NCBI RefSeq assembly: GCF_014650775.1
Contig: NZ_BMVP01000003.1
Location: forward strand, 62,001 to 126,000
Origin: Streptomyces cirratus
GTDB taxonomy: Bacteria > Actinomycetota > Actinomycetes > Streptomycetales > Streptomycetaceae
Reading direction: 5' to 3'
Length of the DNA: 64,000 nt
Shown piece after piece: positions 50,364 through 59,574 of this stretch. Positions within the stretch are counted from its first letter, which is position 1. Every line of letters begins with the position of its first letter. A program made the position numbers and the translations under genes. The notes below the pieces were generated by a model that ran no database searches, was not told the DNA's origin, and saw only the letters and a list, made by a program, of their open reading frames with translations.

Positions 50364-51578
50364 TTACCTGCTTCTCTTCATGGCGGCCACTTCCCTGGCC
50401 AGCGCCGTCATCTGGGCGCCCAGTTCCGCGACCTGCGTGGTCAGGGCTGCCAGGCCGTCCTGGCGGCCCGCGCCGGCGCTGCCGTTGGCTGCCGCGAGGC
50501 TCCGCGCCCGGGCGATCCCGGCCGGGACGCCGGTGATCTGGATCTCCACTTCCTGCCACGCCGCCAGCACGGTCGACTGCTCGGCGCTGCCGGCGCCGAA
50601 CAGTTCTCCGGCCTTCTGGAAGGTGGTGTCCGCGAAGTCCTGGAACGTGGCCTCCTTGCCGGACACTTTGAGCGATTCGTACCAGATGCGTCCGGCGACC
50701 TCCCAGGCGAATCCGCCGATGCCCACGGCCGTCAGGTAGAACGCCTTGTTCGGAATGCCGGAGTTGAGGTGCACCCCGCCGGAATCGCCTTCCTCGGTGT
50801 CGGGGAGGTGGATGAATTTGCTCATGCGGTCGGGCTGGGGGTCCTTCCCGAACAGGTCGTTGTCGTAAGCGTGCCCGGGAGCCCGCATCGAGCGCAGGGC
50901 GTCGGCGTCTATTCCCGGGGTCCACACGTCGGCCCCGATCAGCCAGTCCGCCTCGTCGGCCTTCTGCTTGAGCGACCACTGCTTGACCAGCGACCCGAAC
51001 ACGTCCGACATCGACTCGTTCAGGGCCCCTGACTGGTTGTGGTACTCGAGTGCCGCGGTGTGCTCGGTGACTCCGTGCGTCAATTCGTGGGCGATCACGT
51101 CGCGGGAGCCGGTGAGGTCGCCGAACATCTTCCCGTCCCCGTCGCCGAAGACCATCTGCTGACCGTCCCAGAACGCGTTGTTGAACTTCATACCGAAGTG
51201 GACGTATCCGTCCAGGCGCATCCCCCGGTCGTCGATCGAATTGCGCTGGAACACCTCCTGGTAGAAGTCACGCGTCAGGCCGAATCCCTCGAACGCCCGG
51301 TTGACGGACTCGTCGACGGACGCGGGTCCGTCCTCCGTCCTGACCAGGGCAGCGGACGGGAGGAAGCTTCCCTGCTGGCAGTCGAAGACGGTGCGCCGGC
51401 CGTTACCGGGGGCGGCCATGCCGGCGAAGGACGCCCGGACCGCTCGTTCACCCCGCAGGCGAGCCGTGGTCAGCATGGTGTCCAAGGCGGCCTGGCGCAC
51501 CTCGCTGTCGTCGCTCTTGAGGAGCTTCTTGAGGAGGTACGGGGGGATGATGCAGTTGAGTCGGGAGGTCCTGCTCAT
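50364..51578 (-). CDS. Protealysin-like M4 metallopeptidase
   Basis: 404 aa. There is no signal peptide. The short propeptide begins with the protealysin-type IIPPYLLKKLL (about 10-20). The catalytic zinc motif is HELTH (164-168) with the third ligand Glu188 in NESMSD and the usual GGVHLNSGIPNKAFYL. After the fold, a C-terminal alpha-helical tail (about 360-404, LTTQVAELGAQMTALAREVA) looks like a coiled coil, not found in classic thermolysins. It is co-transcribed with its putative inhibitor. Substrate and route out of the cell are unknown. Confidence 0.9.
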   Translation of the reverse strand: MSRTSRLNCIIPPYLLKKLLKSDDSEVRQAALDTMLTTARLRGERAVRASFAGMAAPGNGRRTVFDCQQGSFLPSAALVRTEDGPASVDESVNRAFEGFGLTRDFYQEVFQRNSIDDRGMRLDGYVHFGMKFNNAFWDGQQMVFGDGDGKMFGDLTGSRDVIAHELTHGVTEHTAALEYHNQSGALNESMSDVFGSLVKQWSLKQKADEADWLIGADVWTPGIDADALRSMRAPGHAYDNDLFGKDPQPDRMSKFIHLPDTEEGDSGGVHLNSGIPNKAFYLTAVGIGGFAWEVAGRIWYESLKVSGKEATFQDFADTTFQKAGELFGAGSAEQSTVLAAWQEVEIQITGVPAGIARARSLAAANGSAGAGRQDGLAALTTQVAELGAQMTALAREVAAMKRSR

Positions 51579-51867
51579 AGGACACCTCCTGGAGAGAGGA
51601 CCGATGGTCGAGCATGCGCGGCCGTGCGGCGGATGCGGCAGCAGTGGGAGAAGCGTTGGCGAAGACGAGCCGCGTTCCGGAGGCGGTGCCACGCTGATAC
51701 CACCAGTTTCCGGCCGCCCGTAGTGCCTGGCAAACGCACGGCAGGGCGCCCGCGGGGCCCGGCGGTGGTCGTCCTGCGCCGCGACGGCGGCGCACCGGCA
51801 GCGGATGACACGCCACCGGATGGCCCATCCCGGCCCTGGCCGGTACGTCAGGTCATAACGTACGAAT

Positions 51868-52926
51868 ATGAAAAAGCGTCATATTCTATACTGCGCGGGC
51901 GCCGCGGTGCTCTGCGCTACGGGGCTCGGCGCCACGCCGGCCGCCGCGGGACCGATGGTCCACGTCGTACGGCCCGGGGAATCGGTCCAGCGGGCGGTGG
52001 ACGCGGCGCGACCGGGCGACATCGTCCTGCTGGCCGCGGGCACGTACCACGAGAGCGTACGGGTGACCACCTCCGGGCTCACCTTGCGCGGCGCGGGCCC
52101 CCGTACCGTCCTCACTCCGGCCGCCGGGAAAGCCGCCGACGCCTGTGCCCAGGCCGGCAACGGCATCTGCGTCGAGGGCGCGGACGGCCGGCCCGTCGAG
52201 CACACCACCATCGCCTCGCTCACCCTGTCCGGCTTCGCCAAGAACGGGCTCTGGGCCTCCCGGACCGACCGCCTGACCGTACGGAACGTCACCGCCGAGA
52301 AGAACGGGCAGTGGGGCATCGGCCAGGAGCGGTCCACGCGCGGAGTGTTCAAGGGCAACACCGCACGCGGCAACGGCGACGCGGGCCTGTTCCTCGCCAA
52401 CACCGTCGCCACCGAGGCAGGGGCCACCGACACCGGGGGGACGGTGGTGGAGCACAACCGCTTCCGGGACAACCGCAATGGCGTCACCGTGCGCCGCCTG
52501 CGCAACCTCAGCGTCGGACACAACGACATCACCGCGAACTGCGTCGGCGTCGTCGTCGTGGGCGACGAGAACTCCCCGCACGGCGGCCACCTGGCCGTGC
52601 ACGACAACCGGGTGGTGGCGAACAACAAGTTCTGCCCGAAGACCGCCAGGCTGCCGTTCCTCCAGGGCTCCGGGATCGTGCTGACCGGCGTCGAGGAGAC
52701 CGAGGTGACCGGTAACGAGGTCACGGACAACAAGGGCTCGTCCCCGATGTCCGGCGGCATCGTCCTCTTCAAGAGCTTCGTGGGCGCCAAGAACGAGCGG
52801 AACAAGATCACCGACAACACCATGCGGGGCAACGCCCCCGCCGACCTCGTCGACTCCAACGTCGGCCGGGACAACGTCTTCAAGAGCAACACCTGCGGGG
52901 CCTCGAAGCCCACGGGACTGTGCTGA
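51868..52926 (+). CDS. Secreted right-handed beta-helix protein
   Basis: 352 aa. Signal peptide 1-27 (KKRHILYCAGAAVLCATG...AAAG). The body is a parallel beta-helix with repeated NxFxxN-type coils (VEHNRFRDNRNGVTV, VGHNDITANCVGVVVV, VHDNRVVANNKFC, EVTGNEVTDNKG, ERNKITDNTMRGN). Such folds occur in pectate-lyase/NosD-like proteins. No lyase catalytic residues are evident. Cys-containing turns may be disulphide-bonded. The function is unassigned. Confidence 0.85.
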   Translation: MKKRHILYCAGAAVLCATGLGATPAAAGPMVHVVRPGESVQRAVDAARPGDIVLLAAGTYHESVRVTTSGLTLRGAGPRTVLTPAAGKAADACAQAGNGICVEGADGRPVEHTTIASLTLSGFAKNGLWASRTDRLTVRNVTAEKNGQWGIGQERSTRGVFKGNTARGNGDAGLFLANTVATEAGATDTGGTVVEHNRFRDNRNGVTVRRLRNLSVGHNDITANCVGVVVVGDENSPHGGHLAVHDNRVVANNKFCPKTARLPFLQGSGIVLTGVEETEVTGNEVTDNKGSSPMSGGIVLFKSFVGAKNERNKITDNTMRGNAPADLVDSNVGRDNVFKSNTCGASKPTGLC

Positions 52927-52966
52927 CCCCCCGCCCGTCCGGCACGAACGAGAAGGGAAGGGCGGC

Positions 52967-54016
52967 ATGACGACCGCACGCACCACCGACCCGGCCACGA
53001 GGCCGGCGCCCCCGCCGTCCATGCGGCTGCGCGAGCTCGTCTTCGGGGCGGCGTGCACCGCCGCCCTCCGCGCTGCCGTCCGGCTCGGCGTGCCCGACGC
53101 GCTCGGAGACAGCCCGATGAGCGTGGCGGACCTCGCCGCCGCCGTGAAGACCGAGCCCAAGCCGCTGCGGCGGCTGCTGCGGGCCCTGTCCTGCTACGGG
53201 GTCTTCGCCGAGGAGCCGGACGGGACGTTCGCGCACACCGGCACCTCCCGGCTGCTGCGCGAGGACGACCCGCACAGCCTGCGCGCCATTGCCCTGTGGT
53301 GCACCGAGCCCTGGACCTGGGCCGCCTGGCCGAGGCTGGACGAGGCGGTGCGCACCAACCACAACGTCGTCGAGGAGCTCTTCGGCAAGGAGTTCTTCAC
53401 GTACCTGAACGAGGACGCCCCCGAATCGGCCGACGTCTTCAACCGGGCCATGACCACCTCCAGCAGGCAGTCGGCGCAGGACGTGGCGGAGTTCCTGGAC
53501 CTGTCGGGGGCCACGTCGGTCGCCGACATCGGCGGTGGCCAGGGATACGTGGTGGCGAGCCTGCTGGAGAAGTACCCGGCGATGCGGGGCACCCTGCTCG
53601 ACCTGCCGCGCGTGGTGGAGAACGCCGATCCGCGCCTGCGGCCGGGAGGGTCGCTGGCCGACCGGGTGCGCATCGTGCCCGGGGACTGCCGGGCGGACAT
53701 CCCGGTGCAGGCCGACGTGTACATCATCAAGAACATCCTGGAGTGGGACGACGTCAGCACCGCCCGCACCCTGCGCAACGTCATCGCGGCCGGCGGCCCC
53801 CGGGCGAGGGTCGTGGTGATCGAGAACCTCGTGGACGACACCCCGTCCATGCAGTTCAGCACCGGCATGGACCTGCTGCTGCTGCTCAACGTCGGAGGGG
53901 CGAAGCACACGACCGAGAGCATGGTCGGCAGGCTCACCGAGGCGGGGCTGGCCGTGAACGACATCCGCCCGGTCAACCCGTACCTGCACGCCTTCGACTG
54001 CACGGTGGCCGGCTGA
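52967..54016 (+). CDS. O-methyltransferase of the polyketide-tailoring type
   Basis: 349 aa. An N-terminal winged-helix dimerisation domain (ALRAAVRLGVPDALGD, LRRLLRALSCYGVF) is followed by a SAM-binding core with SVADIGGGQGYVVASLL near residue 187 and the later NILEWDDVSTARTL. It resembles TcmN/TcmO-like and other small-molecule methyltransferases. It runs towards the spore-pigment operon with a shared terminator, so it may methylate the pigment. That is inferred from position. Confidence 0.85.
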   Translation: MTTARTTDPATRPAPPPSMRLRELVFGAACTAALRAAVRLGVPDALGDSPMSVADLAAAVKTEPKPLRRLLRALSCYGVFAEEPDGTFAHTGTSRLLREDDPHSLRAIALWCTEPWTWAAWPRLDEAVRTNHNVVEELFGKEFFTYLNEDAPESADVFNRAMTTSSRQSAQDVAEFLDLSGATSVADIGGGQGYVVASLLEKYPAMRGTLLDLPRVVENADPRLRPGGSLADRVRIVPGDCRADIPVQADVYIIKNILEWDDVSTARTLRNVIAAGGPRARVVVIENLVDDTPSMQFSTGMDLLLLLNVGGAKHTTESMVGRLTEAGLAVNDIRPVNPYLHAFDCTVAG

Positions 54017-54035
54017 GCCCGGGCGGTCGTCCGTA

Positions 54036-54085
54036 CGACGCCGGTCGCCGGGTCCGCGAAGGTGCGGGCCCGGCGACCGGCGTCG
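54036..54085. terminator. Bidirectional terminator (22-bp stem)
   Basis: CGACGCCGGTCGCCGGGTCCGC pairs with the segment 54064-54085 at 21 of 22 positions, with a 6-nt loop. It separates the convergent methyltransferase gene and the end of the spore-pigment operon. Confidence 0.85.
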
Positions 54086-54097
54086 CAGTGGCGTGCT

Positions 54098-54430
54098 TCA
54101 CGGCCGGGAGTCGCGCTCCCAGCGGTAGAAGCAGTGCGCCATGGCGTCCTTCGGCGAGCGCCAGGTGTCGGGGTCGTACGCGGTGACGTACGCGGACAGC
54201 CGCCGGCTGACGTCGACGAACTCCGGGTGCCCGGTCACCTTGGCGATGGCCGGGCCGGGGTCCCGCTCGGACTCGATGAGGTGCAGGTACACGTCACCGA
54301 ACTGGAAGAGGCTGCGCCGGGCGACCCCCACGAGGTGCGGCAGCTCCCCGCGGTCCGAGGACTCGAAGACCTCCGCGATGCCGGGGGCCGACCCGGGTGC
54401 CATGCGGGCGACGATGAGGGACTGGTGCAT
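54098..54430 (-). CDS. TcmI-family polyketide cyclase
   Basis: 110 aa ferredoxin-like small cyclase. MHQSLIVARMAPGSAPGIAE, the heme-free active-site region LPHLVGVARRSLFQFGDVYLH, and the end PKDAMAHCFYRWE match the family (PF04673) that closes the second and third rings of aromatic polyketides. It corresponds to the last gene of whiE-type operons. The start is 17 bp from the aromatase stop. Confidence 0.9.
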   Translation of the reverse strand: MHQSLIVARMAPGSAPGIAEVFESSDRGELPHLVGVARRSLFQFGDVYLHLIESERDPGPAIAKVTGHPEFVDVSRRLSAYVTAYDPDTWRSPKDAMAHCFYRWERDSRP

Positions 54431-54447
54431 CGGGTTCTCCGTCCGGC

Positions 54448-55186
<739 letters not shown>

Positions 55187-55219
55187 GGGATTCCTCTCCT
55201 TGTGTTCCGTGGTGCCCCG

Positions 55220-56470
55220 CTACGGGGCACCCGTGGCGCCGCGCCGGAGCACGAGCGCCGAGTTCGACCCCATGAGTCCCCGGCTCAGGACCAGCGCGGT
55301 GCGCAGCTCGGCGGCGCGGGCGCGGGTGGTCACGAGGTCGAGGTCATGGCAGATGTCGAAGATGTTGGGAGTGGGCGGGATGACGCCGTACTCCATGGCC
55401 AGCACCGCGGCCGCGGCGTCCAGCACGGGCGCCGCGCAGTAGCCGCGGCCGATGCCGGTCTTGGGGGCCGTGACGGGCACGCGCCTGCCGTGCCGTCCCA
55501 GCGCGTCGGCGATGGCGAGCGCCTCGGCCCGGTCGGCGTCGGGGACGCCGAGGGCGTCGGCGAAGACCACATCGACCTCTTCTGGGGCGCAGCCCGCTTC
55601 GGCCAGGGCTCCGTCGATGGCCCGGGCGAGCCCTTCACGGGACGCCTCCCAGCAGGAGGCGCCGGTGAACGTCGCGGCGTGTCCCGCGACGACGGCGCGC
55701 ACCGCGGCGCCACGCTCCCGCGCGGTGTCCTCGTCCTCCACCACGAGCATCGCGCCGCCCTCGGCGGGTACGAAGCCGCAGGCCGCGGAGGTGAAGGGGC
55801 GGTAGGCCCGGTCGGGGTCCCCTTCGGTGCTCAGCTCCGGGTAGCCGAGCTGGCACACCATCGAGTAGGGGGCCAGGGGCGCCTCGGTCGAGCCGGCCAC
55901 GATCACGTCGGTGCCGCGCCGCACCGCCCGCGCGGCGTGCGCGAGGGCGTCCAGGCCGCCCGCCTCGTCGGCGGCCACGACCGAGCAGGGGCCCTTGAAG
56001 CCGCGCCGGATGGAGATCTGGCCGGTACTGGCGGCGTAGAACCAGGCGATGGACTGGTACGGGCCGACGAACCGGCTGCCCTTGCCCCACAGCTGCTGCA
56101 GCTCGCGCTGGCCGAACTCACCGCCGCCGGAGCCGGCGGCGGTGACCACGCCCACGGAGAAGGGCGCCTCGTCGGTGGCGCTCTGCCCGAGCCGGGCGTC
56201 CTCCAGCGCGGAGTCGGCCGCCGCCATGGCGAAGTGCGTGAACCGGTCGGTCTGGACGAGGAAGCGCTCCTCGACCGCCGTGGCCGGTTCGAAGGCGCGC
56301 ACCTCGCCGGCCACCCGCAGCGGCAGGTGGTCACAGCCCTCGCGGGTGATGCGGCCCAGGACGCTGATGCCTTCCCGGGTGGCCTTCCAGAACGCGTCCG
56401 TGCTCAGTCCGTTGGGCGCGATCACGCCGATTCCGGTGACGGCGGCACGCCGTGGGGTGGGTTCGCTCAT
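55220..56470 (-). CDS. KS-beta (chain-length factor)
   Basis: 416 aa ketosynthase-fold partner of KS-alpha that sets the chain length. The active-site Cys of KS-alpha is absent. The aligned position (SVVAADEAGGLDAL, residue 169) is Glu, whereas most chain-length factors have Gln. The remaining architecture (ITREGCDHLPLRVAGE start, GPYQSIAWFYAASTGQISI, DALGVPDADRAEA) fits spore-pigment types. It decarboxylates malonyl-ACP or only gates chain length. Both views exist for the family. Confidence 0.92.
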   Translation of the reverse strand: MSEPTPRRAAVTGIGVIAPNGLSTDAFWKATREGISVLGRITREGCDHLPLRVAGEVRAFEPATAVEERFLVQTDRFTHFAMAAADSALEDARLGQSATDEAPFSVGVVTAAGSGGGEFGQRELQQLWGKGSRFVGPYQSIAWFYAASTGQISIRRGFKGPCSVVAADEAGGLDALAHAARAVRRGTDVIVAGSTEAPLAPYSMVCQLGYPELSTEGDPDRAYRPFTSAACGFVPAEGGAMLVVEDEDTARERGAAVRAVVAGHAATFTGASCWEASREGLARAIDGALAEAGCAPEEVDVVFADALGVPDADRAEALAIADALGRHGRRVPVTAPKTGIGRGYCAAPVLDAAAAVLAMEYGVIPPTPNIFDICHDLDLVTTRARAAELRTALVLSRGLMGSNSALVLRRGATGAP

Positions 56471-56478
56471 CGTGTCCT

Positions 56479-57735
56479 CTAGCCCTTCCGGTTCAGGACC
56501 ACCGCGGATTGGAAGCCGCCGAACCCGCTGCCCACGGACAGCACGCCGTCCAGCTTCCGTTCGCGGGCGACGCGGGGGACGTAGTCCAGGTCGCACTCGG
56601 GGTCCGGCGTCTCGTAGTTCGCGGTCGGCGGTACGACCTGGTGGCGCATGGCCAGGACGCAGGCCACCAGCTCGATCGCCCCGATCGCGCCGAGGGAGTG
56701 CCCGACCATGGACTTGATGGAGCTCATGGGCGTGGCGTAGGCGTGGTGGCCCAGGGCCCGTTTGACGGCCGCGGTCTCGTGACGGTCGTTCTGCCGGGTG
56801 CCGGAGCCGTGGGCGTTGACGTAGTCGATCGCCGAGCGGTCCAGGCGTGCGTGGTCGAGGGCGCTCTCGATGGCCCGGGCCATCTCCAGGCCCTCACCCG
56901 TCAGCCCGGTCATGTGGTAGGCGTTCCCGAAGGTGGCGTACCCGCCGACCTCGCAGTACACCTGCGCGCCACGGGCCCGGGCGTGTTCCAGCTCCTCCAG
57001 CACCAGGACCGCCCCGCCCTCGCCCATCACGAACCCGTCGCGGTCGTTGTCGAACGGCCGGGAGGCGTGGGCGGGGTCGTCGTTGTTGGGCGACGTGGCC
57101 TTGATGGCGTCGAAGCAGGCCATGGTGATGGGTGAGATCGGGGAGTCGGACGCGCCTGCTATGCAGACGTCGGCCCGGCCCTCCTGGACCGTGTGGAAGG
57201 CGTACCCGACGGCGTCGAGCCCGGAGGTGCAGCCCGTGGAGACGGTCTGGACCGGGCCGCAGGCGCCGAAGCGCTCCGCGACCGTCGAGGCGAGCGTGCT
57301 GGGCGAGAACGCCCGGTGCAGGTGCGGCTGCGCCTGGCCCGGGTCCACGTCCCAGCGCCGGCCGCCCTCGCTGACCAGTACGTAGTCGTGCTCCAGGCGG
57401 GTGGTGCCGCCGACGGCGGTGCCGAGGGAGACCCCGACCCGCCAGGGGTCCTCCCCGGCGAGGTCGAGGCCGGCGTCACGGACCGCTTCGTCGCCGGCGG
57501 CCAGCGCGAACTGGATGTACCGGTCGGCGCGGGCGACCTGCTCCGGGTCCAGCCCGTGGGCCGCCGGGTCGAAGTCGCACTCGGCGGCGATCCGTGAGCG
57601 CAGGCCCGACGGGTCGAAGAAGGTGATGCCGCGCGTCGCGGTACGGCCGGCGGCGAGCAGGTCCCAGAACGCCGGCCCGCCGATGCCTCCGGGCGCGACT
57701 ATGCCGAGACCCGTGACGGCCACCCGCCGGGTCAT
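56479..57735 (-). CDS. KS-alpha ketosynthase (type II PKS)
   Basis: 418 aa. Catalytic Cys169 in [12 protein letters not shown], His in [12 protein letters not shown] and His in [13 protein letters not shown] form the intact triad. [20 protein letters not shown] is typical. It condenses malonyl units with KS-beta as heterodimer. It overlaps the cupin gene end by 4 bp. The gene order and neighbours are those of whiE ORFIII. Confidence 0.95.
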   Translation of the reverse strand: MTRRVAVTGLGIVAPGGIGGPAFWDLLAAGRTATRGITFFDPSGLRSRIAAECDFDPAAHGLDPEQVARADRYIQFALAAGDEAVRDAGLDLAGEDPWRVGVSLGTAVGGTTRLEHDYVLVSEGGRRWDVDPGQAQPHLHRAFSPSTLASTVAERFGACGPVQTVSTGCTSGLDAVGYAFHTVQEGRADVCIAGASDSPISPITMACFDAIKATSPNNDDPAHASRPFDNDRDGFVMGEGGAVLVLEELEHARARGAQVYCEVGGYATFGNAYHMTGLTGEGLEMARAIESALDHARLDRSAIDYVNAHGSGTRQNDRHETAAVKRALGHHAYATPMSSIKSMVGHSLGAIGAIELVACVLAMRHQVVPPTANYETPDPECDLDYVPRVARERKLDGVLSVGSGFGGFQSAVVLNRKG

Positions 57736-58169
57736 GAACGGACCTGGGAGAGGTCGGCCGGAGGGGCGCCGTCCGCGACGGCGTCGGTGCCCTCGGTGTC
57801 GACGTGGCCGAGGGGCGGGGTCGGGGCCAGCGGGCCCAGGTGGAAGACGATGCGGGCCTCGGTGTCGCCGACGTTGCGGAACCGGTGGCGCACGTGGGCG
57901 GGGATCATGAGTCCCTGCTCGGGCCGCAGGGGGTGCGGCTCACCGTCCAGGTCGACCTCCAGCCGCCCGCAGACGACGTACACGAACTCCTCGGAGTACG
58001 GGTGGTAGTGCTCGGCGATGCGGTCGCCGGGCTGCACGATGGCCACGCCCATGAAGCCGCTGGTCGAGCCGACGGTGGCGGGGGTGAGCAGGGCGCGCAG
58101 GTCACCGCCGCGCCGGCGGTTGGGCTCGACGTCGCCGAGTCCGACGATTCGGGGCTGGGATGTGATCAC
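57732..58169 (-). CDS. Cupin-domain protein of the spore-pigment operon
   Basis: 145 aa single cupin: [20 protein letters not shown] (metal ligands His/His/Glu), then [15 protein letters not shown] with the last His. It corresponds to WhiE ORFII, of unclear role in pigment formation, perhaps a polyketide cyclase or oxygenase. The stop overlaps the KS-alpha start. Confidence 0.88.
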   Translation of the reverse strand: MITSQPRIVGLGDVEPNRRRGGDLRALLTPATVGSTSGFMGVAIVQPGDRIAEHYHPYSEEFVYVVCGRLEVDLDGEPHPLRPEQGLMIPAHVRHRFRNVGDTEARIVFHLGPLAPTPPLGHVDTEGTDAVADGAPPADLSQVRS

Positions 58170-58223
58170 GACGTTCCTCCGATGTGTGCCGGGCGGGGTG
58201 TGGCCGCGGGCCGCGTGGTCCGG

Positions 58224-59381
58224 TCAGGCCTCCGGCGACCGGCGGTCGGTGATGAGCTGCATGCGCGCGAGCTCCAGCAGGCGCGCGAAGTCGTCGCTGC
58301 GCAGAGCGGACGGGTCCGCCCCGGCGGCGCCGTCGAAGAGGGTGGTCAACCGGGCCGCCTCGGCGGGGTCGGCCAGGCCCAGGCATTGCGCGGGGTCGGC
58401 GTCGTCGAGGTCGCCGCGTACGTCGACCAGACGCACCACGACCTCGTCGCGCTGGAAGATCGTGCTGCGCAGCACCGGGCTGCGCGGGTCGTCGGCCGCC
58501 GCTTCGTCGTGCTGGGCGAGCAGCTCGGCCAGGCGCATGCCGCAGTCCGGGCGGGCCTCGTAGTACAGGGCGTGCCGCTCCACCTCGGGGTGTTCGAGCC
58601 CGGCGGTGACGTGGTGCAGGGCGGGCAGGGCCGCGCGGGTGAAGAAGACGCGGGCCGACTCGGGGTCGTTCAGGTCCCGGTCCTGCTCCAGGTAGGGGTT
58701 GATGGCCTCCTCGACGGCCCGTACCTCGGGCTGCCGGGCGACGTGGCGCAGCGCCGCGAGGAGGTCGCCCTTGACCTCCACGGCCCGAACCACCCGGTTG
58801 CCGTACATGAACAGGGAGGTGCGGCACAGCCGGGTCGTGTCGTCGACCTGCGGCTCGGGCGAGGCGTAGCCGGCGAGGATCTCGGCGACGGCCTGCTCGC
58901 TGCCCGGCTTGACGGTGAAGGTGAGCGCGTGGCGGACGACGCCGTCGCCGATGCGGGGGGAAGTCTGCAGTCGGCGCTGGTCGGCGGTGGTCTGGGCGGC
59001 CGGGCCGCCGGTCTCCCGTACGACGTGGAAGCGCAGCGACCTGGTGTCCCGGACGCAGCCGTGCAGCGGCGAAACCATCCGTACGTGCTCTTCGCTGTTC
59101 ACCCACGCGAGGAAGGGCGGGGCGCTCTCCCATTCGCTGGTGATGAGCCATTGGGATGGATTTTCGATCGACTGGCACAGCTGGTCACTGACGTGCCCCG
59201 GAACCGACGAGACCTGGGTGCAGAGTTGTTCGTACGCCTCCAGGAACTGCTGTTGGGCACCGTCGTACACATCCACCAGCAGGACGACGCGGAGCCTGGA
59301 GCCGTCGAACACGGACTGGGAGACACGTTTCGGCATCTGTCGCTTCGGCGGTTCTGAAACACGTTCAGACGTGGTGGTCAT
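58224..59381 (-). CDS. SchA/CurD-like (WhiE ORFI-type) protein
   Basis: 385 aa. An N-terminal ABM-like dimeric alpha/beta-barrel domain (about 25-115, RVVLLVDVYDGAQQQFLEAY, NPSQWLITSEWESAPPF) is followed by a central SchA/CurD region (HALTFTVKPGSEQAVAEILA, TSLFMYGNRVVRAVEVKGDL) and a third repeat (ALYYEARPDCGMRLAELLAQ, RSTIFQRDEVVVRLVDVRGD). It heads the operon. Its biochemical role is not known, but it is conserved in spore-pigment clusters. Confidence 0.9.
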   Translation of the reverse strand: MTTTSERVSEPPKRQMPKRVSQSVFDGSRLRVVLLVDVYDGAQQQFLEAYEQLCTQVSSVPGHVSDQLCQSIENPSQWLITSEWESAPPFLAWVNSEEHVRMVSPLHGCVRDTRSLRFHVVRETGGPAAQTTADQRRLQTSPRIGDGVVRHALTFTVKPGSEQAVAEILAGYASPEPQVDDTTRLCRTSLFMYGNRVVRAVEVKGDLLAALRHVARQPEVRAVEEAINPYLEQDRDLNDPESARVFFTRAALPALHHVTAGLEHPEVERHALYYEARPDCGMRLAELLAQHDEAAADDPRSPVLRSTIFQRDEVVVRLVDVRGDLDDADPAQCLGLADPAEAARLTTLFDGAAGADPSALRSDDFARLLELARMQLITDRRSPEA

Positions 59382-59574
59382 CCTGCGCACATCTCCTTCG
59401 AGAGCAGCGGTGAACGCCGGCCGCGGTGTCGCGACGTCAGCGTGTCTCGATCCTGTGCCCGTCCGGGGAAGTGCGCGACCCGCATGAACCACGCGGGTGA
59501 CGTGCCCGCGGACCCGCTGTCAAGAGCGCGGAACTCCCGCGCCCCATCCCGAACGCCTGCCTCTGGAGGCATCG

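Noticed and set aside
57804..59357. 517-codon plus-strand frame opposite the cupin and SchA/CurD genes
   Set aside because: Shadow frame. The minus-strand genes have domain matches and ribosome sites.
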